From: Streptomyces mutabilis
Lineage (GTDB): Bacteria > Actinomycetota > Actinomycetes > Streptomycetales > Streptomycetaceae
Direction of reading: 5' to 3'
Assembly (NCBI RefSeq): GCF_014649815.1
Contig: NZ_BMTT01000019.1
Coordinates: 1-64,000, forward strand
Length of the DNA stretch: 64,000 nucleotides
Shown here: piece after piece, positions 53,608-63,058 of the stretch
Numbering within the stretch: position 1 is the stretch's first letter
Layout of the letters: each line of letters starts with the position of its first letter
Notes under the pieces: model-generated
Told to the model about the DNA's origin: nothing
Seen by the model: only the letters and a program-made list of their open reading frames with translations
Database searches by the model: none
Program-made: the position numbers and the translations under genes

Positions 53608-54576
53608 TCAGGCCTTCCCTTCGGCGGGTGCGGCGGTGTCGGACGCGGGGGCGTCTGACGCGGGGGTGTCGCCGGCCGGGTCGGGGACGCCGGCCGCGGG
53701 GGCCTCCGGCTCCTTCGGGAGGGCCGCCACGTCCACCCCGCCGACCTGCGCCAGTTCGTGCTTGAGGGCGGCGAGTTCGGCACCGCCCGCCATGTGGTTG
53801 GTGAGTTCCTCGAGGGTGATGTCGGCGCGGGCGGCGCTCAGTTCGAGGGTGCCCAGGCGCAGCACGCTGAAGTGGTCGCCGACCAGGTAGGCGTGGTGGG
53901 GGTTGTGGGTGATGAAGATGACGCCGAGTCCGCGCTCCCGGGCGGCGGCGATGTACTTGAGGACGACGCCGGACTGCTTGACGCCGAGGGCGGCGGTGGG
54001 CTCGTCGAGGATGAGGACGCGGGCGCCGAAGTAGACGGCGCGGGCGATGGCGACGCACTGGCGCTGGCCGCCGGAGAGGGTGCCGATGGGCTGTTCCAGG
54101 TCGTCCAGGACGATGCCCATGTTGCGCAGTTCCTCGTCGGCGGTCCGCTTCATGCGGGCGATGTCGAGACGGCGCACGGGCCAGGGGCCCTTGGTCATCT
54201 CGGAGCCGAGGAAGAAGTTCCGCCACACCGGCATCAGCGGGATGGTGGCGAGGTCCTGGTAGACGGTGGCGATGCCGCGGGCGAGGGCGTCGCGCGGGGT
54301 GCCGAAGCGCACCGGTTCGCCGTCCACGAGGAAATCGCCCTCGGTGTGCTGGTGCAGCCCGGAGATGATTTTGATGAGGGTGGACTTGCCGGCACCGTTG
54401 TCACCGAGGACGCAGGTCACCCGCCCGGGACGGACGGCGAGGTCGACGCCGTGCAGGGCGCGGACGTTGCCGTAGGCCTTGCCGGCGCCGCGCAGTTCGA
54501 CGATCGGCCGGCCTTCCCGCTCGGGTGCGGGGTCCGCGAGGACGGCGCCGTGGGTGCCGGTGGTCTTGCTGGTCAT
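53608..54576 (-). CDS. Sugar ABC transporter ATPase (single domain)
   Basis: A 322-residue ATPase with Walker [11 protein letters not shown], signature LSGGQRQ, Walker [13 protein letters not shown] and the H-loop FITHNPHH. It energises the inositol/ribose-type importer encoded upstream. It has one ATPase unit rather than the fused pair of RbsA, and ends in an Ala/Pro/Asp-rich tail of about 40 residues (after residue 285) that looks disordered. GGAGGTGA stands ahead of ATG 54576. Confidence 0.92.
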   Translation of the reverse strand: MTSKTTGTHGAVLADPAPEREGRPIVELRGAGKAYGNVRALHGVDLAVRPGRVTCVLGDNGAGKSTLIKIISGLHQHTEGDFLVDGEPVRFGTPRDALARGIATVYQDLATIPLMPVWRNFFLGSEMTKGPWPVRRLDIARMKRTADEELRNMGIVLDDLEQPIGTLSGGQRQCVAIARAVYFGARVLILDEPTAALGVKQSGVVLKYIAAARERGLGVIFITHNPHHAYLVGDHFSVLRLGTLELSAARADITLEELTNHMAGGAELAALKHELAQVGGVDVAALPKEPEAPAAGVPDPAGDTPASDAPASDTAAPAEGKA

Positions 54577-54581
54577 CGCTG

Positions 54582-55658
54582 TCACCTCCGGGTCGCCGCG
54601 CGGCGGACATACAGGTTGATGAGGACGGCTCCGAGCAGCATCACGCCGAGGAAGGCTTTGAACCAGTCGGGGTTCCAGCCGGCGTAGACGATGCCCTGGT
54701 TCACCATGCCGAACATGAAGGCGCCGAAGACGGGGCCGATGGCGGAGCCGTAGCCGCCGGTGAGCAGGCAGCCGCCGATGACGGCCGCGGCGATGTAGAT
54801 CAGCTCCTGGCCGACGCCCTCGCCGGACTGCACGGTGTTGAAGGAGAACAGCTGGTGCATGCCGACGAACCAGGCGCCGAAACCGACCAGCATGAAGAGC
54901 GTGATCTTGGTGAAGGTGACGGGGACGCCGACCGCGCGGGCGGACTCCTTGCTCCCGCCGACCGCGAAGATCCAGTTGCCGTACTTGGTGCGCAGCAGCA
55001 CCCAGGTGGCCAGGGCCGCGAAGGCCAGCCACCACACGACCGTGATCTTCACCTGGACGCCGCCGACGTCGAAGGAGGAGGCGAAGAGGGCCTTGGCCTG
55101 GTCGAAGCCGTCCATGTCGCTGATGTCGTCGGTGGCGACGTTGCCGGTGACCAGCTTGGTGACCGCGAGGTTCACGCCCTGGAGGATCAGGAAGGTGCCG
55201 AGCGTCACCAGGAAGCTCGGCAGGCCGGTCTTCACCAGCACCCAGCCGTTGAACGCGCCGACCGCCAGGGAGACCACGAGGGCGACTATCACGCCCATCC
55301 AGACGTTCATGGTCAGCTGGTAGCTGAGCATGCTCGCGGTGAGCGCCGAGGTGACCACGGCGACACCGGCCGACAGGTCGAACTCGCCGCCGATCATCAG
55401 CAGGGCGACCGGCAGCGCCATGATGCCGATGGTGGACGACTGGTACAGCACCGTCGCCATGGAGCTGCCGTCGCGCACCGAGGGCGCGGCGATCAGGAAG
55501 AAGACGAACACGGCGACGGCGCCGAGGAAGACCCCGACCTCGGGCCGGGCGAGCAGGCGCAGCGTCATGGAACGCTGCCTGGTCCGCCCGTCGGTCTCCT
55601 TCGGGCCGGGGGCCGGCGGTGTGCCCACCGCCGGCTCAGCCTGTTGGGTCATGCTCAT
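54582..55658 (-). CDS. Sugar ABC transporter permease (RbsC type)
   Basis: A 358-residue membrane protein with eight to ten hydrophobic segments and the family motifs [19 protein letters not shown]-type region and [14 protein letters not shown]. It has a polar N-terminus of about 40 residues. ATG 55658 overlaps the binding-protein stop (TGATG); GTG 55661 is possible. It forms the channel for the inositol-type importer. Confidence 0.92.
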   Translation of the reverse strand: MSMTQQAEPAVGTPPAPGPKETDGRTRQRSMTLRLLARPEVGVFLGAVAVFVFFLIAAPSVRDGSSMATVLYQSSTIGIMALPVALLMIGGEFDLSAGVAVVTSALTASMLSYQLTMNVWMGVIVALVVSLAVGAFNGWVLVKTGLPSFLVTLGTFLILQGVNLAVTKLVTGNVATDDISDMDGFDQAKALFASSFDVGGVQVKITVVWWLAFAALATWVLLRTKYGNWIFAVGGSKESARAVGVPVTFTKITLFMLVGFGAWFVGMHQLFSFNTVQSGEGVGQELIYIAAAVIGGCLLTGGYGSAIGPVFGAFMFGMVNQGIVYAGWNPDWFKAFLGVMLLGAVLINLYVRRAATRR

Positions 55659-56680
55659 CACCGGGTGCCCTTCGCGGCGAACTGGGCGACGGCCTTCACG
55701 TTGGACTCGTCGACGAAGGCCGGGCCGGTCAGCACCGGCTGCTCACCGCCGCCGCTGTAGTTGCCGTTGTTCTTGTACAGCCACAGGCCGTCGACGGCGA
55801 GGTAGCCCTGGAGGTAGGGCTGCTGGTCGACGGCGAACTCGATGTCGCCCTTCTCGATGGCGCCGGTCAGTTCCTTGTTGAGGTCGAAGGTGGCGATCTT
55901 CGCCTTGCTGCCGGTCTCGTCCACCGACTGCACGGCGGTCATGGCGAACGGGGCGCCGAGGGTGACCAGGTGGTCGATGTCGCCGTCCTGCTTGAGCTTG
56001 GCGGTGATCGTCGACTTCACCGAGGGCATGTCGGTGCCGTTGACGTAGAGGTTCTCGATGGAGCCCTCGAAGGTCTTCTTCACGCCGTCGCAGCGCTGGG
56101 TGAGGCCGACGTTGCCCTGCTCGTGGATCACGCACACGGCCTTCTCGGCACCGTCGTCGTTCAGCCGCTTGCCCAGCGCCTCACCCGCCACCGTCTCGTC
56201 CTGGCCGAAGAACTCCAGCAGGCCGAGCTCCTTCCAGTCCGCCAGACCGGAGTTGAGCCCGACCACGGGTATCCCGGCCTTCTCGGCCTTGCCGATGACG
56301 CTGCGCAGGGCGTCCGGCTTGGCGAGGGTGACGGCGATGCCGTCGACCTTCTGGTCGATCGCGTTCTGCACCAGGTTGGCCTGGTTGCCGGCGTTCGGGT
56401 CAGCTGAGTAGACGAGCTTGATGTTGTCCTTGGCGGCGGCGGCCTCGGCGCCCTTGCGGACGATGTCCCAGAACGTGTCGCCGGGCGCCTGGTGGGTCAC
56501 CAGGGCGACGGTCATGCGCGGGGTGTTCGCCTTGCCCGCGGAGGCACCCGAGCCCCCTTCCTCGTCGGCCTTCTTGCCCCCGGAGCTGCTGGAGCAGCCG
56601 GCGAGGGTGAGCGCCGCGGCGGCGGCGAGGGCCACGGCGGGGGCGATTCTGCGGGAGCGGGCGTGCGAAGAGCGGTCCAT
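55658..56680 (-). CDS. Sugar ABC transporter binding lipoprotein, likely inositol
   Basis: A 340-residue Peripla_BP_4 (ribose/xylose-type) binding protein. The signal peptide ends in the lipobox ALTLAGCS, then a Ser/Gly-rich linker follows. The body shows VALVTHQAPGDTFWDIVRKG and VDGIAVTLAKPDALRSVI. It captures the sugar, by context myo-inositol, outside the membrane. First gene of the leftward operon, facing the iolC operon across a 237-bp control region. Confidence 0.92.
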   Translation of the reverse strand: MDRSSHARSRRIAPAVALAAAAALTLAGCSSSSGGKKADEEGGSGASAGKANTPRMTVALVTHQAPGDTFWDIVRKGAEAAAAKDNIKLVYSADPNAGNQANLVQNAIDQKVDGIAVTLAKPDALRSVIGKAEKAGIPVVGLNSGLADWKELGLLEFFGQDETVAGEALGKRLNDDGAEKAVCVIHEQGNVGLTQRCDGVKKTFEGSIENLYVNGTDMPSVKSTITAKLKQDGDIDHLVTLGAPFAMTAVQSVDETGSKAKIATFDLNKELTGAIEKGDIEFAVDQQPYLQGYLAVDGLWLYKNNGNYSGGGEQPVLTGPAFVDESNVKAVAQFAAKGTR

Positions 56681-56788
56681 CTTTCCTGCACCTCACTGTG
56701 CGACTGTGCGACGGGAAGCCGTGTGCCAGACCAGAGAAGAACGGCTGTTGCTGCGCTGGGACCGGATACAAGTCCTTGAGGCGCCCGC

Positions 56789-56852
56789 TGTCAATACTTT
56801 GTCAAGACATCATTTCACAAGCAGGTCCGAATGTAAGTACAAAGTATTGACA
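56789..56852. promoter_or_regulatory. Paired 14-bp inverted repeat in the divergent iol promoter region
   Basis: TGTCAATACTTTGT (56789-56802) and its exact mirror ACAAAGTATTGACA (56839-56852) flank 36 nt; their centres are 50 bp apart. A further TGTCAA at 56800 overlaps the left copy. This AT-rich stretch stands out from the GC-rich surroundings and lies between the ABC operon and iolC. Likely binding sites for the GntR regulator at 61639. Confidence 0.72.
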
Positions 56853-56917
56853 TGGTCGCCCAGGAGTCATACACCTGGGAGGCGGCAGGCCCCCGCCCAG
56901 CCAGAGGAGCGTCGCAC

Positions 56918-57880
56918 ATGGCCGAGTCAGTCCCGCGTTTCGATCTGATCACGATGGGCCGCATCGGGGTCGATCTCTATCCCTTGCAGACCGGTGTACC
57001 CCTGGCGGAGGTTGAGACCTTCGGCAAGTTTCTCGGCGGGTCGGCCGCCAACGTCGCGGTCGCGGCCGCCCGGCTCGGCCTTGCCACGGCCGTCATCACC
57101 CGCACGGGCGACGACCCGTTCGGCGGTTATCTGCACGGGGCGCTGAAGGAGTTCGGCGTCGACGACCGCTGGGTCACCCCGGTCGCCGCGTACCCGACTC
57201 CCGTCACGTTCTGCGAGATCTTCCCGCCGGACGACTTCCCGCTGTACTTCTACCGCCGCCCCAAGGCCCCCGACCTGGAGATCCACTCCCAGGAACTGGA
57301 CCTCGACGCGATCCGTGCCGCCGCCGTCTTCTGGATCACCGGCACCGGACTGAGCGAGGAGCCGAGCCGCACGGCGACCCTCGCCGCCCTCGCCCACCGC
57401 GCCAAGTCCGGCACCACGGTCTTCGACCTGGACTGGCGCCCCATGTTCTGGACCGACCCCGACCAGGCCCGCCCCCACTACGCCGAGGCCCTGCGGCACG
57501 CGACCGTCGCGGTCGGCAACCTCGACGAGTGCGAGATCGCCACGGGCGTGCGCGAACCGCGTGCCTGCGCGGAGGCGCTGCTGGCGGCCGGGGTCGAGCT
57601 GGCCGTCGTCAAACAGGGCCCCAAGGGCGTCCTGGCCGTGCACCGCGACGGGCGCAGCACCGAGGTGCCGCCGGTGCCAATCGAGGTGGTCAACGGCCTC
57701 GGCGCGGGCGACGCGTTCGGCGGCTCGCTCTGCCATGGTCTGCTCTCCGGCTGGGACCTGGAGCGGACCATGCGGTACGCCAACGCGGCCGGCGCCCTCG
57801 TCGCCTCCCGCCTCGCCTGCTCCTCCGCGATGCCCACCGGGGCGGAGGTCGACGACCTCCTCGCGCGAGCCACTCCCTGA
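56918..57880 (+). CDS. iolC: 5-Dehydro-2-deoxygluconokinase
   Basis: A 320-residue PfkB kinase that phosphorylates 2-deoxy-5-keto-gluconate in inositol breakdown. It opens FDLITMGRIGVDLYP with the LGGSAANVAVAAARLG signature and ends with VNGLGAGDAFGGSL, the form of the second PfkB signature found in IolC proteins. AGAGGAG precedes ATG 56918. First gene of the rightward operon, followed 14 bp later by the aldolase-like gene. Confidence 0.92.
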   Translation: MAESVPRFDLITMGRIGVDLYPLQTGVPLAEVETFGKFLGGSAANVAVAAARLGLATAVITRTGDDPFGGYLHGALKEFGVDDRWVTPVAAYPTPVTFCEIFPPDDFPLYFYRRPKAPDLEIHSQELDLDAIRAAAVFWITGTGLSEEPSRTATLAALAHRAKSGTTVFDLDWRPMFWTDPDQARPHYAEALRHATVAVGNLDECEIATGVREPRACAEALLAAGVELAVVKQGPKGVLAVHRDGRSTEVPPVPIEVVNGLGAGDAFGGSLCHGLLSGWDLERTMRYANAAGALVASRLACSSAMPTGAEVDDLLARATP

Positions 57881-57893
57881 ACGGAGCAACGCC

Positions 57894-58781
57894 TTGTCCC
57901 TCAGCATCCCCGACCTCACCTCGGTCAGAGCCCGGCACCCGGAGGCGATCGCCGAGGCGGCGGCCCGCCGGGTGCGCCGCCCACTGGTCGGCGACTCCGG
58001 CCGCCTGATGATCGTGGCCGCCGACCACCCGGCACGCGGCGCGCTCGGCGTAGGCGACCGTCGGCTCGCCATGGCCAACCGCGCCGACCTGCTGGAACGC
58101 TTGTGCACCGCGTTGTCCCGGCCCGGCGTGGACGGCGTGCTCGCCACCGCCGACGTGCTGGAGGACCTGCTGCTGCTCGGGGTGCTGGAGAACAAGGTCG
58201 TCATGGGCTCGATGAACCGCGGCGGCCTCGCGGGCGCCGCCTTCGAGATGGACGACCGCTTCACCGGCCACCGCGCCGAGGACATCGCCCGGCTGCGCTT
58301 CGACGCGGGCAAGCTGCTGCTGCGCATCGACTACGACGACCCCGGCTCGCTGACCACCATGGAGGCCACCGCCCGCGCGGTGGACGCGATGGCCGCGCGG
58401 GAACTGCCCGTCTTCGTCGAACCGTTCATCGCCCGCCGCGTCGACGGCCGGGTCCGCAACGACCTGTCCGCCGAGGCCGTGACCCGCTCCATCGCCATCG
58501 CCTCGGGCCTGGGCGGCACCTCCGCCTACACCTGGCTGAAACTGCCCGTCACCCACGACCCGGACGACATGGGCGAGGTGCTGGAGACCTCGACGCTTCC
58601 CGCCGTCCTGCTCGGCGGTGACATAGGCGGCTCCCCCGCGGACCAGGCCGCCGCCTACGAACGCTGGCGCAAGGCGCTCCGGCTGCCCACCGTGCAGGGC
58701 ATGGTCGTCGGCCGCTCACTGCTCTACCCGGCCGACGGCAGCGTGGAACAGGCGGTGGACACGGCCGTCGGACTGCTGTGA
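57894..58781 (+). CDS. Cgl0159-type aldolase of inositol catabolism
   Basis: A 295-residue TIM-barrel protein of the DeoC/LacD-like group found beside iolC in actinobacteria. It is thought to split 2-deoxy-5-keto-gluconate 6-phosphate in place of IolJ. Visible parts are LMIVAADHPARGALGVG, the lysine-bearing TWLKLPVTHDPDDM and AVLLGGDIGG. The start is TTG 57894 with CGGAG 8 nt upstream. The enzymatic role is from family knowledge, not seen. Confidence 0.82.
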   Translation: MSLSIPDLTSVRARHPEAIAEAAARRVRRPLVGDSGRLMIVAADHPARGALGVGDRRLAMANRADLLERLCTALSRPGVDGVLATADVLEDLLLLGVLENKVVMGSMNRGGLAGAAFEMDDRFTGHRAEDIARLRFDAGKLLLRIDYDDPGSLTTMEATARAVDAMAARELPVFVEPFIARRVDGRVRNDLSAEAVTRSIAIASGLGGTSAYTWLKLPVTHDPDDMGEVLETSTLPAVLLGGDIGGSPADQAAAYERWRKALRLPTVQGMVVGRSLLYPADGSVEQAVDTAVGLL

Positions 58782-58841
58782 TCCACGAGTGTGACCCACG
58801 AGGACGCTCACGAAGGCACTGACGAGAAGAAGGACGAGGAG

Positions 58842-59735
58842 ATGACGTATCACCTTCCGGCGGGCAAGGCGGTGGACGGCGCACTGGCCGTCGACGTGAC
58901 ACCCGAGAAGGCCGGCTGGGATCACTCCAGCCTGCGCGTGCTCCACCTGCCGCCCGGCGGCAGCCACACCTTCGACAGCGACGACAGCGAGTGGATCGTC
59001 CTCCCGCTCAGCGGCGGCTGCACGGTCGCCACGGCCGACGACTTCGGCCAGGAGACCTTCGAACTCACCGGCCGCGAGAGCGTGTTCAGCGGCGTCAGCG
59101 ACTTCGCGTACGTACCGCGCGACGCCCGCACGACCGTGACCTCGCACGGCGGGGGCCGGTTCGCCCTCACCGGCGCCCGCTGCACCCGCCGCCTGCCCGC
59201 CCGCTACGGCCCGGCTTCCTCGGTGCCGGTGGAGCTGCGGGGCACCGGGAACTGTTCGCGGCAGGTCAACAACTTCGGCGCGGCGGGGACGTTCCAGTGC
59301 GACAAGCTGATCGCGGTCGAGGTCATCACCCCAGGCGGCAACTGGTCGTCCTTCCCGCCGCACAAGCACGACGAGCACCGCCCCGGCCGGGAGTCGGTGC
59401 TGGAGGAGATCTACTACTTCGAGTTCGCGGACCACGACGGCACCCCCGGCCTCGGCTACCAGCGGGTCTCCCCGTCCGGGCAGGGACAGGGCACCGACGT
59501 GCTCGCCGAGGTGCGCGACGGGGACGTCGTACTGATTCCCGACGGCTGGCACGGTCCGTCGATGGCCGTCCCCGGCCACCACATGTACTACCTCAACGTC
59601 ATGGCCGGCCCGGGGGACGAACGCGCCTGGCTGATCTGTGACCACCCCGACCACGCCTGGATCCGCGACACATGGCCGGACCGGCCCGTCGATGACCGGC
59701 TCCCCCTCTACACCGCACCGGAGAGGTCCGCATGA
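58842..59735 (+). CDS. iolB: 5-Deoxy-glucuronate isomerase
   Basis: A 297-residue cupin that isomerises 5-deoxy-glucuronate to 2-deoxy-5-keto-gluconate. The metal-binding stretch FPPHKHDEHRPGRESVLEEIYYFEF and the later DGWHGPSMAVPGHHMYYLNVMAG carry the His and Glu ligands. ATG 58842 is preferred to GTG 58791 because GAGGAG precedes it and the IolB fold starts there. The stop overlaps iolD. Confidence 0.93.
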   Translation: MTYHLPAGKAVDGALAVDVTPEKAGWDHSSLRVLHLPPGGSHTFDSDDSEWIVLPLSGGCTVATADDFGQETFELTGRESVFSGVSDFAYVPRDARTTVTSHGGGRFALTGARCTRRLPARYGPASSVPVELRGTGNCSRQVNNFGAAGTFQCDKLIAVEVITPGGNWSSFPPHKHDEHRPGRESVLEEIYYFEFADHDGTPGLGYQRVSPSGQGQGTDVLAEVRDGDVVLIPDGWHGPSMAVPGHHMYYLNVMAGPGDERAWLICDHPDHAWIRDTWPDRPVDDRLPLYTAPERSA

Positions 59736-61606
59736 GCGCCGCCGCCACCCGCCGACTGACCACCGCCCAGGCCCTGGTGCGCTTCCTGGCCGCCCAGTAC
59801 ACCGAACGCGACGGCGTACGGCGCCGGTTGATCGCGGGCACCTGGGGCATCTTCGGCCACGGCAACGTGGCCGGGATCGGCCAGGCCCTGGTCGAGTACG
59901 CGGACGTCATGCCGTACCACCAGGGCCGCAACGAACAGGCCATGGTGCACGCGGCCGTGGGCCACGCCCGACACCTCAACCGTCTGTCCGCGCAGGCGGT
60001 GACGACGTCCATCGGTCCCGGCGCCACCAACCTGGTCACCGGCGCCGCGCTCGCCACGATCAACCGCCTCCCGGTGCTGCTCCTGCCCGGCGACTACTTC
60101 GCCTCGCACGCCGCCGACCCGCTGCTGCAGCAGCTGGAGCACCCGACCGAGGCCGACGTGTCCGTCAACGACACCCTGCGCCCCGTCTCCCGCTACTTCG
60201 ACCGCGTCACCCGCCCGGAGGCCCTCATCGCCTCCGCCCTCCAGGCGATGCGCGTGCTCACCGACCCGGCCGAGACCGGCGCCGTCACCCTCGCGCTGCC
60301 CCAGGACGTGCAGGCGGAGGCGTACGACTGGCCCGAGGAGTTCTTCGCCGACCGCGTCTGGCGGGTGAGGCGCCCGGCACCCGATCCGGTGGAGCTGGCC
60401 GAGGCGGTCCGGGCGGTGCGGACCGCCGGACGGCCGCTGATCGTCGCGGGCGGCGGCGTCCACCACAGCGAGGCCGAGGAGGCGCTGAGGGCACTGGTGG
60501 ACGGCACCGGCATCCCCGTCGCCTCCACCCAGGCCGGCAAGGGCGCGCTGCGCCACGACCACCCGGCCGACCTCGGCGGCATCGGCCACACCGGCACCAC
60601 CGTGGCCGACGACCTCGCCCGCACCGCCGACCTGGTGATCGGCGTCGGCACCCGCTACACGGACTTCACCACGGCCTCCGGCACCCTCTTCCAGCACCCG
60701 GACGTCCGCTTCCTGAACGTCAACATCACCGCCTTCGACGCCCACAAGCTCGCCGCCCGCACCCTGGTCTGCGATGCGCGGACCGGGCTCGCGGCACTGG
60801 CGGAGGGACTGTCCGGCCACCGGGTGGACGCGGCGTACGAGTCCGAGTACCGCACCGGCAAGTCCCGCTGGGACGAGGTCGTGCAGGCCGCCTACCGCGC
60901 CGACGACGACAACGCCGTGCCCACCCAGACGCAGGTGCTGGGCGCGCTGGACGCGGTTGTCGGCGACGAGGACGTGGTGATCAACGCGGCCGGTTCGCTT
61001 CCCGGAGACCTGCACAAGCTGTGGCGGGCCCGCTCCCCGCGCCAGTACCACCTGGAGTACGGCTACTCCTGCATGGGCTACGAGATCCCGGCCGCGCTCG
61101 GCGTCCAGCAGGCCGCGCCCGGCACGCCGGTGTGGGCCCTGGTCGGCGACGGCACGTACCTGATGAACCCGACGGAGATCGTCACCGCCGTGCAGGAGAA
61201 CCTGCCGGTGAAACTGCTCCTGGTCCAGAACCACGGTTACGCCTCGATCGGCGGCCTGTCCGAGTCGGTGGGCGCGGAGCGCTTCGGCACCGCCTACCGG
61301 CACCGGGTGGCCGACGGCACCTTCACGGGCGCTCCCCTCCCCGTCGACCTCGCCGCCAATGCGGCCAGCCTCGGCATGGAGGTGCTGCGCGCGAAGACCG
61401 TACGCGAGCTGCGGGAGGCCTTGCGGACGGCCCGCGCGTCGGACCGTCCGACCTGCGTCCACGTCGAGACCGACCCCACGCCGACCGCGCCGGCCGCCGA
61501 GGCCTGGTGGGACGTGCCGGTCGCCGAGGTGTCCGCCAGGGCGGCCGTCCCCGACGCCCGTGCGCGGTACGAACGCGCCGTCGCCGACCGGCGCCGCCAC
61601 CTCTGA
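59732..61606 (+). CDS. iolD: 3D-(3,5/4)-trihydroxycyclohexane-1,2-dione hydrolase
   Basis: A 624-residue thiamine-diphosphate enzyme, the ring-opening step of inositol catabolism. The N-terminal HQGRNEQAMVHAA region carries the conserved Glu, and the C-terminal cofactor motif is GDGTYLMNPTEIV followed by QNHGYASIGGLS. Length and the VHVETDPTP C-terminal segment fit IolD. Start overlaps iolB by 4 nt; gntR follows after 32 bp. Confidence 0.95.
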   Translation: MSAAATRRLTTAQALVRFLAAQYTERDGVRRRLIAGTWGIFGHGNVAGIGQALVEYADVMPYHQGRNEQAMVHAAVGHARHLNRLSAQAVTTSIGPGATNLVTGAALATINRLPVLLLPGDYFASHAADPLLQQLEHPTEADVSVNDTLRPVSRYFDRVTRPEALIASALQAMRVLTDPAETGAVTLALPQDVQAEAYDWPEEFFADRVWRVRRPAPDPVELAEAVRAVRTAGRPLIVAGGGVHHSEAEEALRALVDGTGIPVASTQAGKGALRHDHPADLGGIGHTGTTVADDLARTADLVIGVGTRYTDFTTASGTLFQHPDVRFLNVNITAFDAHKLAARTLVCDARTGLAALAEGLSGHRVDAAYESEYRTGKSRWDEVVQAAYRADDDNAVPTQTQVLGALDAVVGDEDVVINAAGSLPGDLHKLWRARSPRQYHLEYGYSCMGYEIPAALGVQQAAPGTPVWALVGDGTYLMNPTEIVTAVQENLPVKLLLVQNHGYASIGGLSESVGAERFGTAYRHRVADGTFTGAPLPVDLAANAASLGMEVLRAKTVRELREALRTARASDRPTCVHVETDPTPTAPAAEAWWDVPVAEVSARAAVPDARARYERAVADRRRHL

Positions 61607-61638
61607 CAGCTCGACACCCACGCAAGGGAGGTACGTCC

Positions 61639-62424
61639 ATGGCGAGAACCGGCGACCCCGCACGTGCCGTGACCGCCCCCGCGCTCAGCACCCTGGACTT
61701 CGCCCTGGACCGGAGCAGTCCTGTGCCGCTGTACTACCAGCTCGCCCAGCAGCTGGAGTCGGCGATAGAGCACGGCGTCCTCGCCCCGGGCAACCTCCTG
61801 GGCAACGAGGTCGACCTGTCCGTCCGCCTCGGCCTGTCCCGGCCCACCGTCCGCCAGGCCATCCAGTCCCTGGTCGACAAGGGACTCCTGGTCCGGCGGC
61901 GCGGGGTGGGCACGCAGGTGGTGCACAGCCAGGTCAAGCGCCCGCTCGAGCTGAGCAGTCTCTACGACGACCTGGAGGCGGCCGGGCAGGGGCCCACCAC
62001 CCGGGTGGTGCGCAACGAGGGCGTCCCGGCCCCGGCGGACGTGGCGGCGGCCCTCGGTGCCGCGGAGGGCGGCGAGGTCACCGTCCTGGAGCGGCTGCGC
62101 CTCACCCACGGCCAGCCGGTGGCGCTGCTGTGCAACTACCTGCCGGCGGGGCTGCTGGACCTGGACGGCGCCCGGCTGGAGTCGACGGGCCTGTACCGGA
62201 TGATGCGCGCGTCCGGCATCACCCTGCACAGCGCGCGCCAGACCGTCGGTGCCCGCGCCGCCACCGGTGAGGAGGCCGCGCGCCTCGACGAGAAGGAGGG
62301 CGCCGCCCTGCTGACCATGCAGCGCACGGCGTACGACGACACCGGCCGGCCGGTCGAGTACGGGACGCACGTCTACCGGGCGTCCCGGTACGCGTTCGAC
62401 TTCCAGTTGCTGGTCAGGGGCTGA
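61639..62424 (+). CDS. GntR/HutC-type regulator, probable inositol repressor (IolR-like)
   Basis: A 261-residue regulator: GntR winged helix at about residues 30-95 (YYQLAQQLESAIEHG, VRLGLSRPTVRQAIQSLV, VRRRGVGTQVV) and a HutC/UTRA ligand domain to the end (SLYDDLEAAG, PVEYGTHVYRASRY). As the last gene of the iol operon it most likely binds the TGTCAA/TTGACA repeats at 47656 and 56789. AGGGAGGT is upstream of ATG 61639. Its end overlaps the convergent methyltransferase gene by 11 bp. Confidence 0.9.
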   Translation: MARTGDPARAVTAPALSTLDFALDRSSPVPLYYQLAQQLESAIEHGVLAPGNLLGNEVDLSVRLGLSRPTVRQAIQSLVDKGLLVRRRGVGTQVVHSQVKRPLELSSLYDDLEAAGQGPTTRVVRNEGVPAPADVAAALGAAEGGEVTVLERLRLTHGQPVALLCNYLPAGLLDLDGARLESTGLYRMMRASGITLHSARQTVGARAATGEEAARLDEKEGAALLTMQRTAYDDTGRPVEYGTHVYRASRYAFDFQLLVRG

Positions 62425-63043
62425 CGGGCTTGCGCGCCCAGAAGAGGGCGTGCCCGGTGTCGCCCTCCGGTACGTACTCCTCGCGTGCGACGGTCAGGCC
62501 GGCCCCGGTGATCCACTCCCGGTAGCCGGCGGCGTCCGTGTGGCTCCACCACATCGGGACGCCGCCGCCGAGCCAGTCCTCCTCGACGCCGGTCCAGGCA
62601 TGGTGCCCGGTGGTGGCGACGAACCGGCCGCCCGGTCGCAGCCATCGGGCGACCCGGCCCAGCAGCGGCGGCTGTTCGGCCGACGGGAGGTGGATGAGGG
62701 CGTAGAGGCAGACCACGGCGTCGAAGGAACCGGCCTCGAAGGCGACGTCCGTGACGTCGGCGCGGTGGAACTCGGCGCCCGGAACCCGCTCGCGCGCCCT
62801 GCGGATCTGCACCTCGCTGATGTCGACGCCGGTGACCGGATGCCCGGCCTCGGTCAGGGTGCGGGCGACCGGCACACCACTGCCGCAGCCGAGGTCGAGG
62901 ACGGTACCGCCGGGCGGAAGCAGTCGGCGGAGTTCGCCGAGCCACGCCCGGTACTTGGTGTCACCGCCGTACGCCTCGTCGTAGCGCGCCGCCACGGCGT
63001 CGTAACCGCGCCGTACGATGTCCTTCGGGTCGGTGGTGTCCAC
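62414..63043 (-). CDS. Class I SAM-dependent methyltransferase
   Basis: A 209-residue methyltransferase with motif I VLDLGCGSGVPVA near residue 48, DIS after the second strand and CLYALIHLP as motif IV region. Acceptor unknown. It converges on the gntR gene and is 15 bp from the Nudix gene on the same strand, possibly co-transcribed. Confidence 0.9.
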   Translation of the reverse strand: MDTTDPKDIVRRGYDAVAARYDEAYGGDTKYRAWLGELRRLLPPGGTVLDLGCGSGVPVARTLTEAGHPVTGVDISEVQIRRARERVPGAEFHRADVTDVAFEAGSFDAVVCLYALIHLPSAEQPPLLGRVARWLRPGGRFVATTGHHAWTGVEEDWLGGGVPMWWSHTDAAGYREWITGAGLTVAREEYVPEGDTGHALFWARKPVSP

Positions 63044-63058
63044 GCCGGGTGACGGTAG

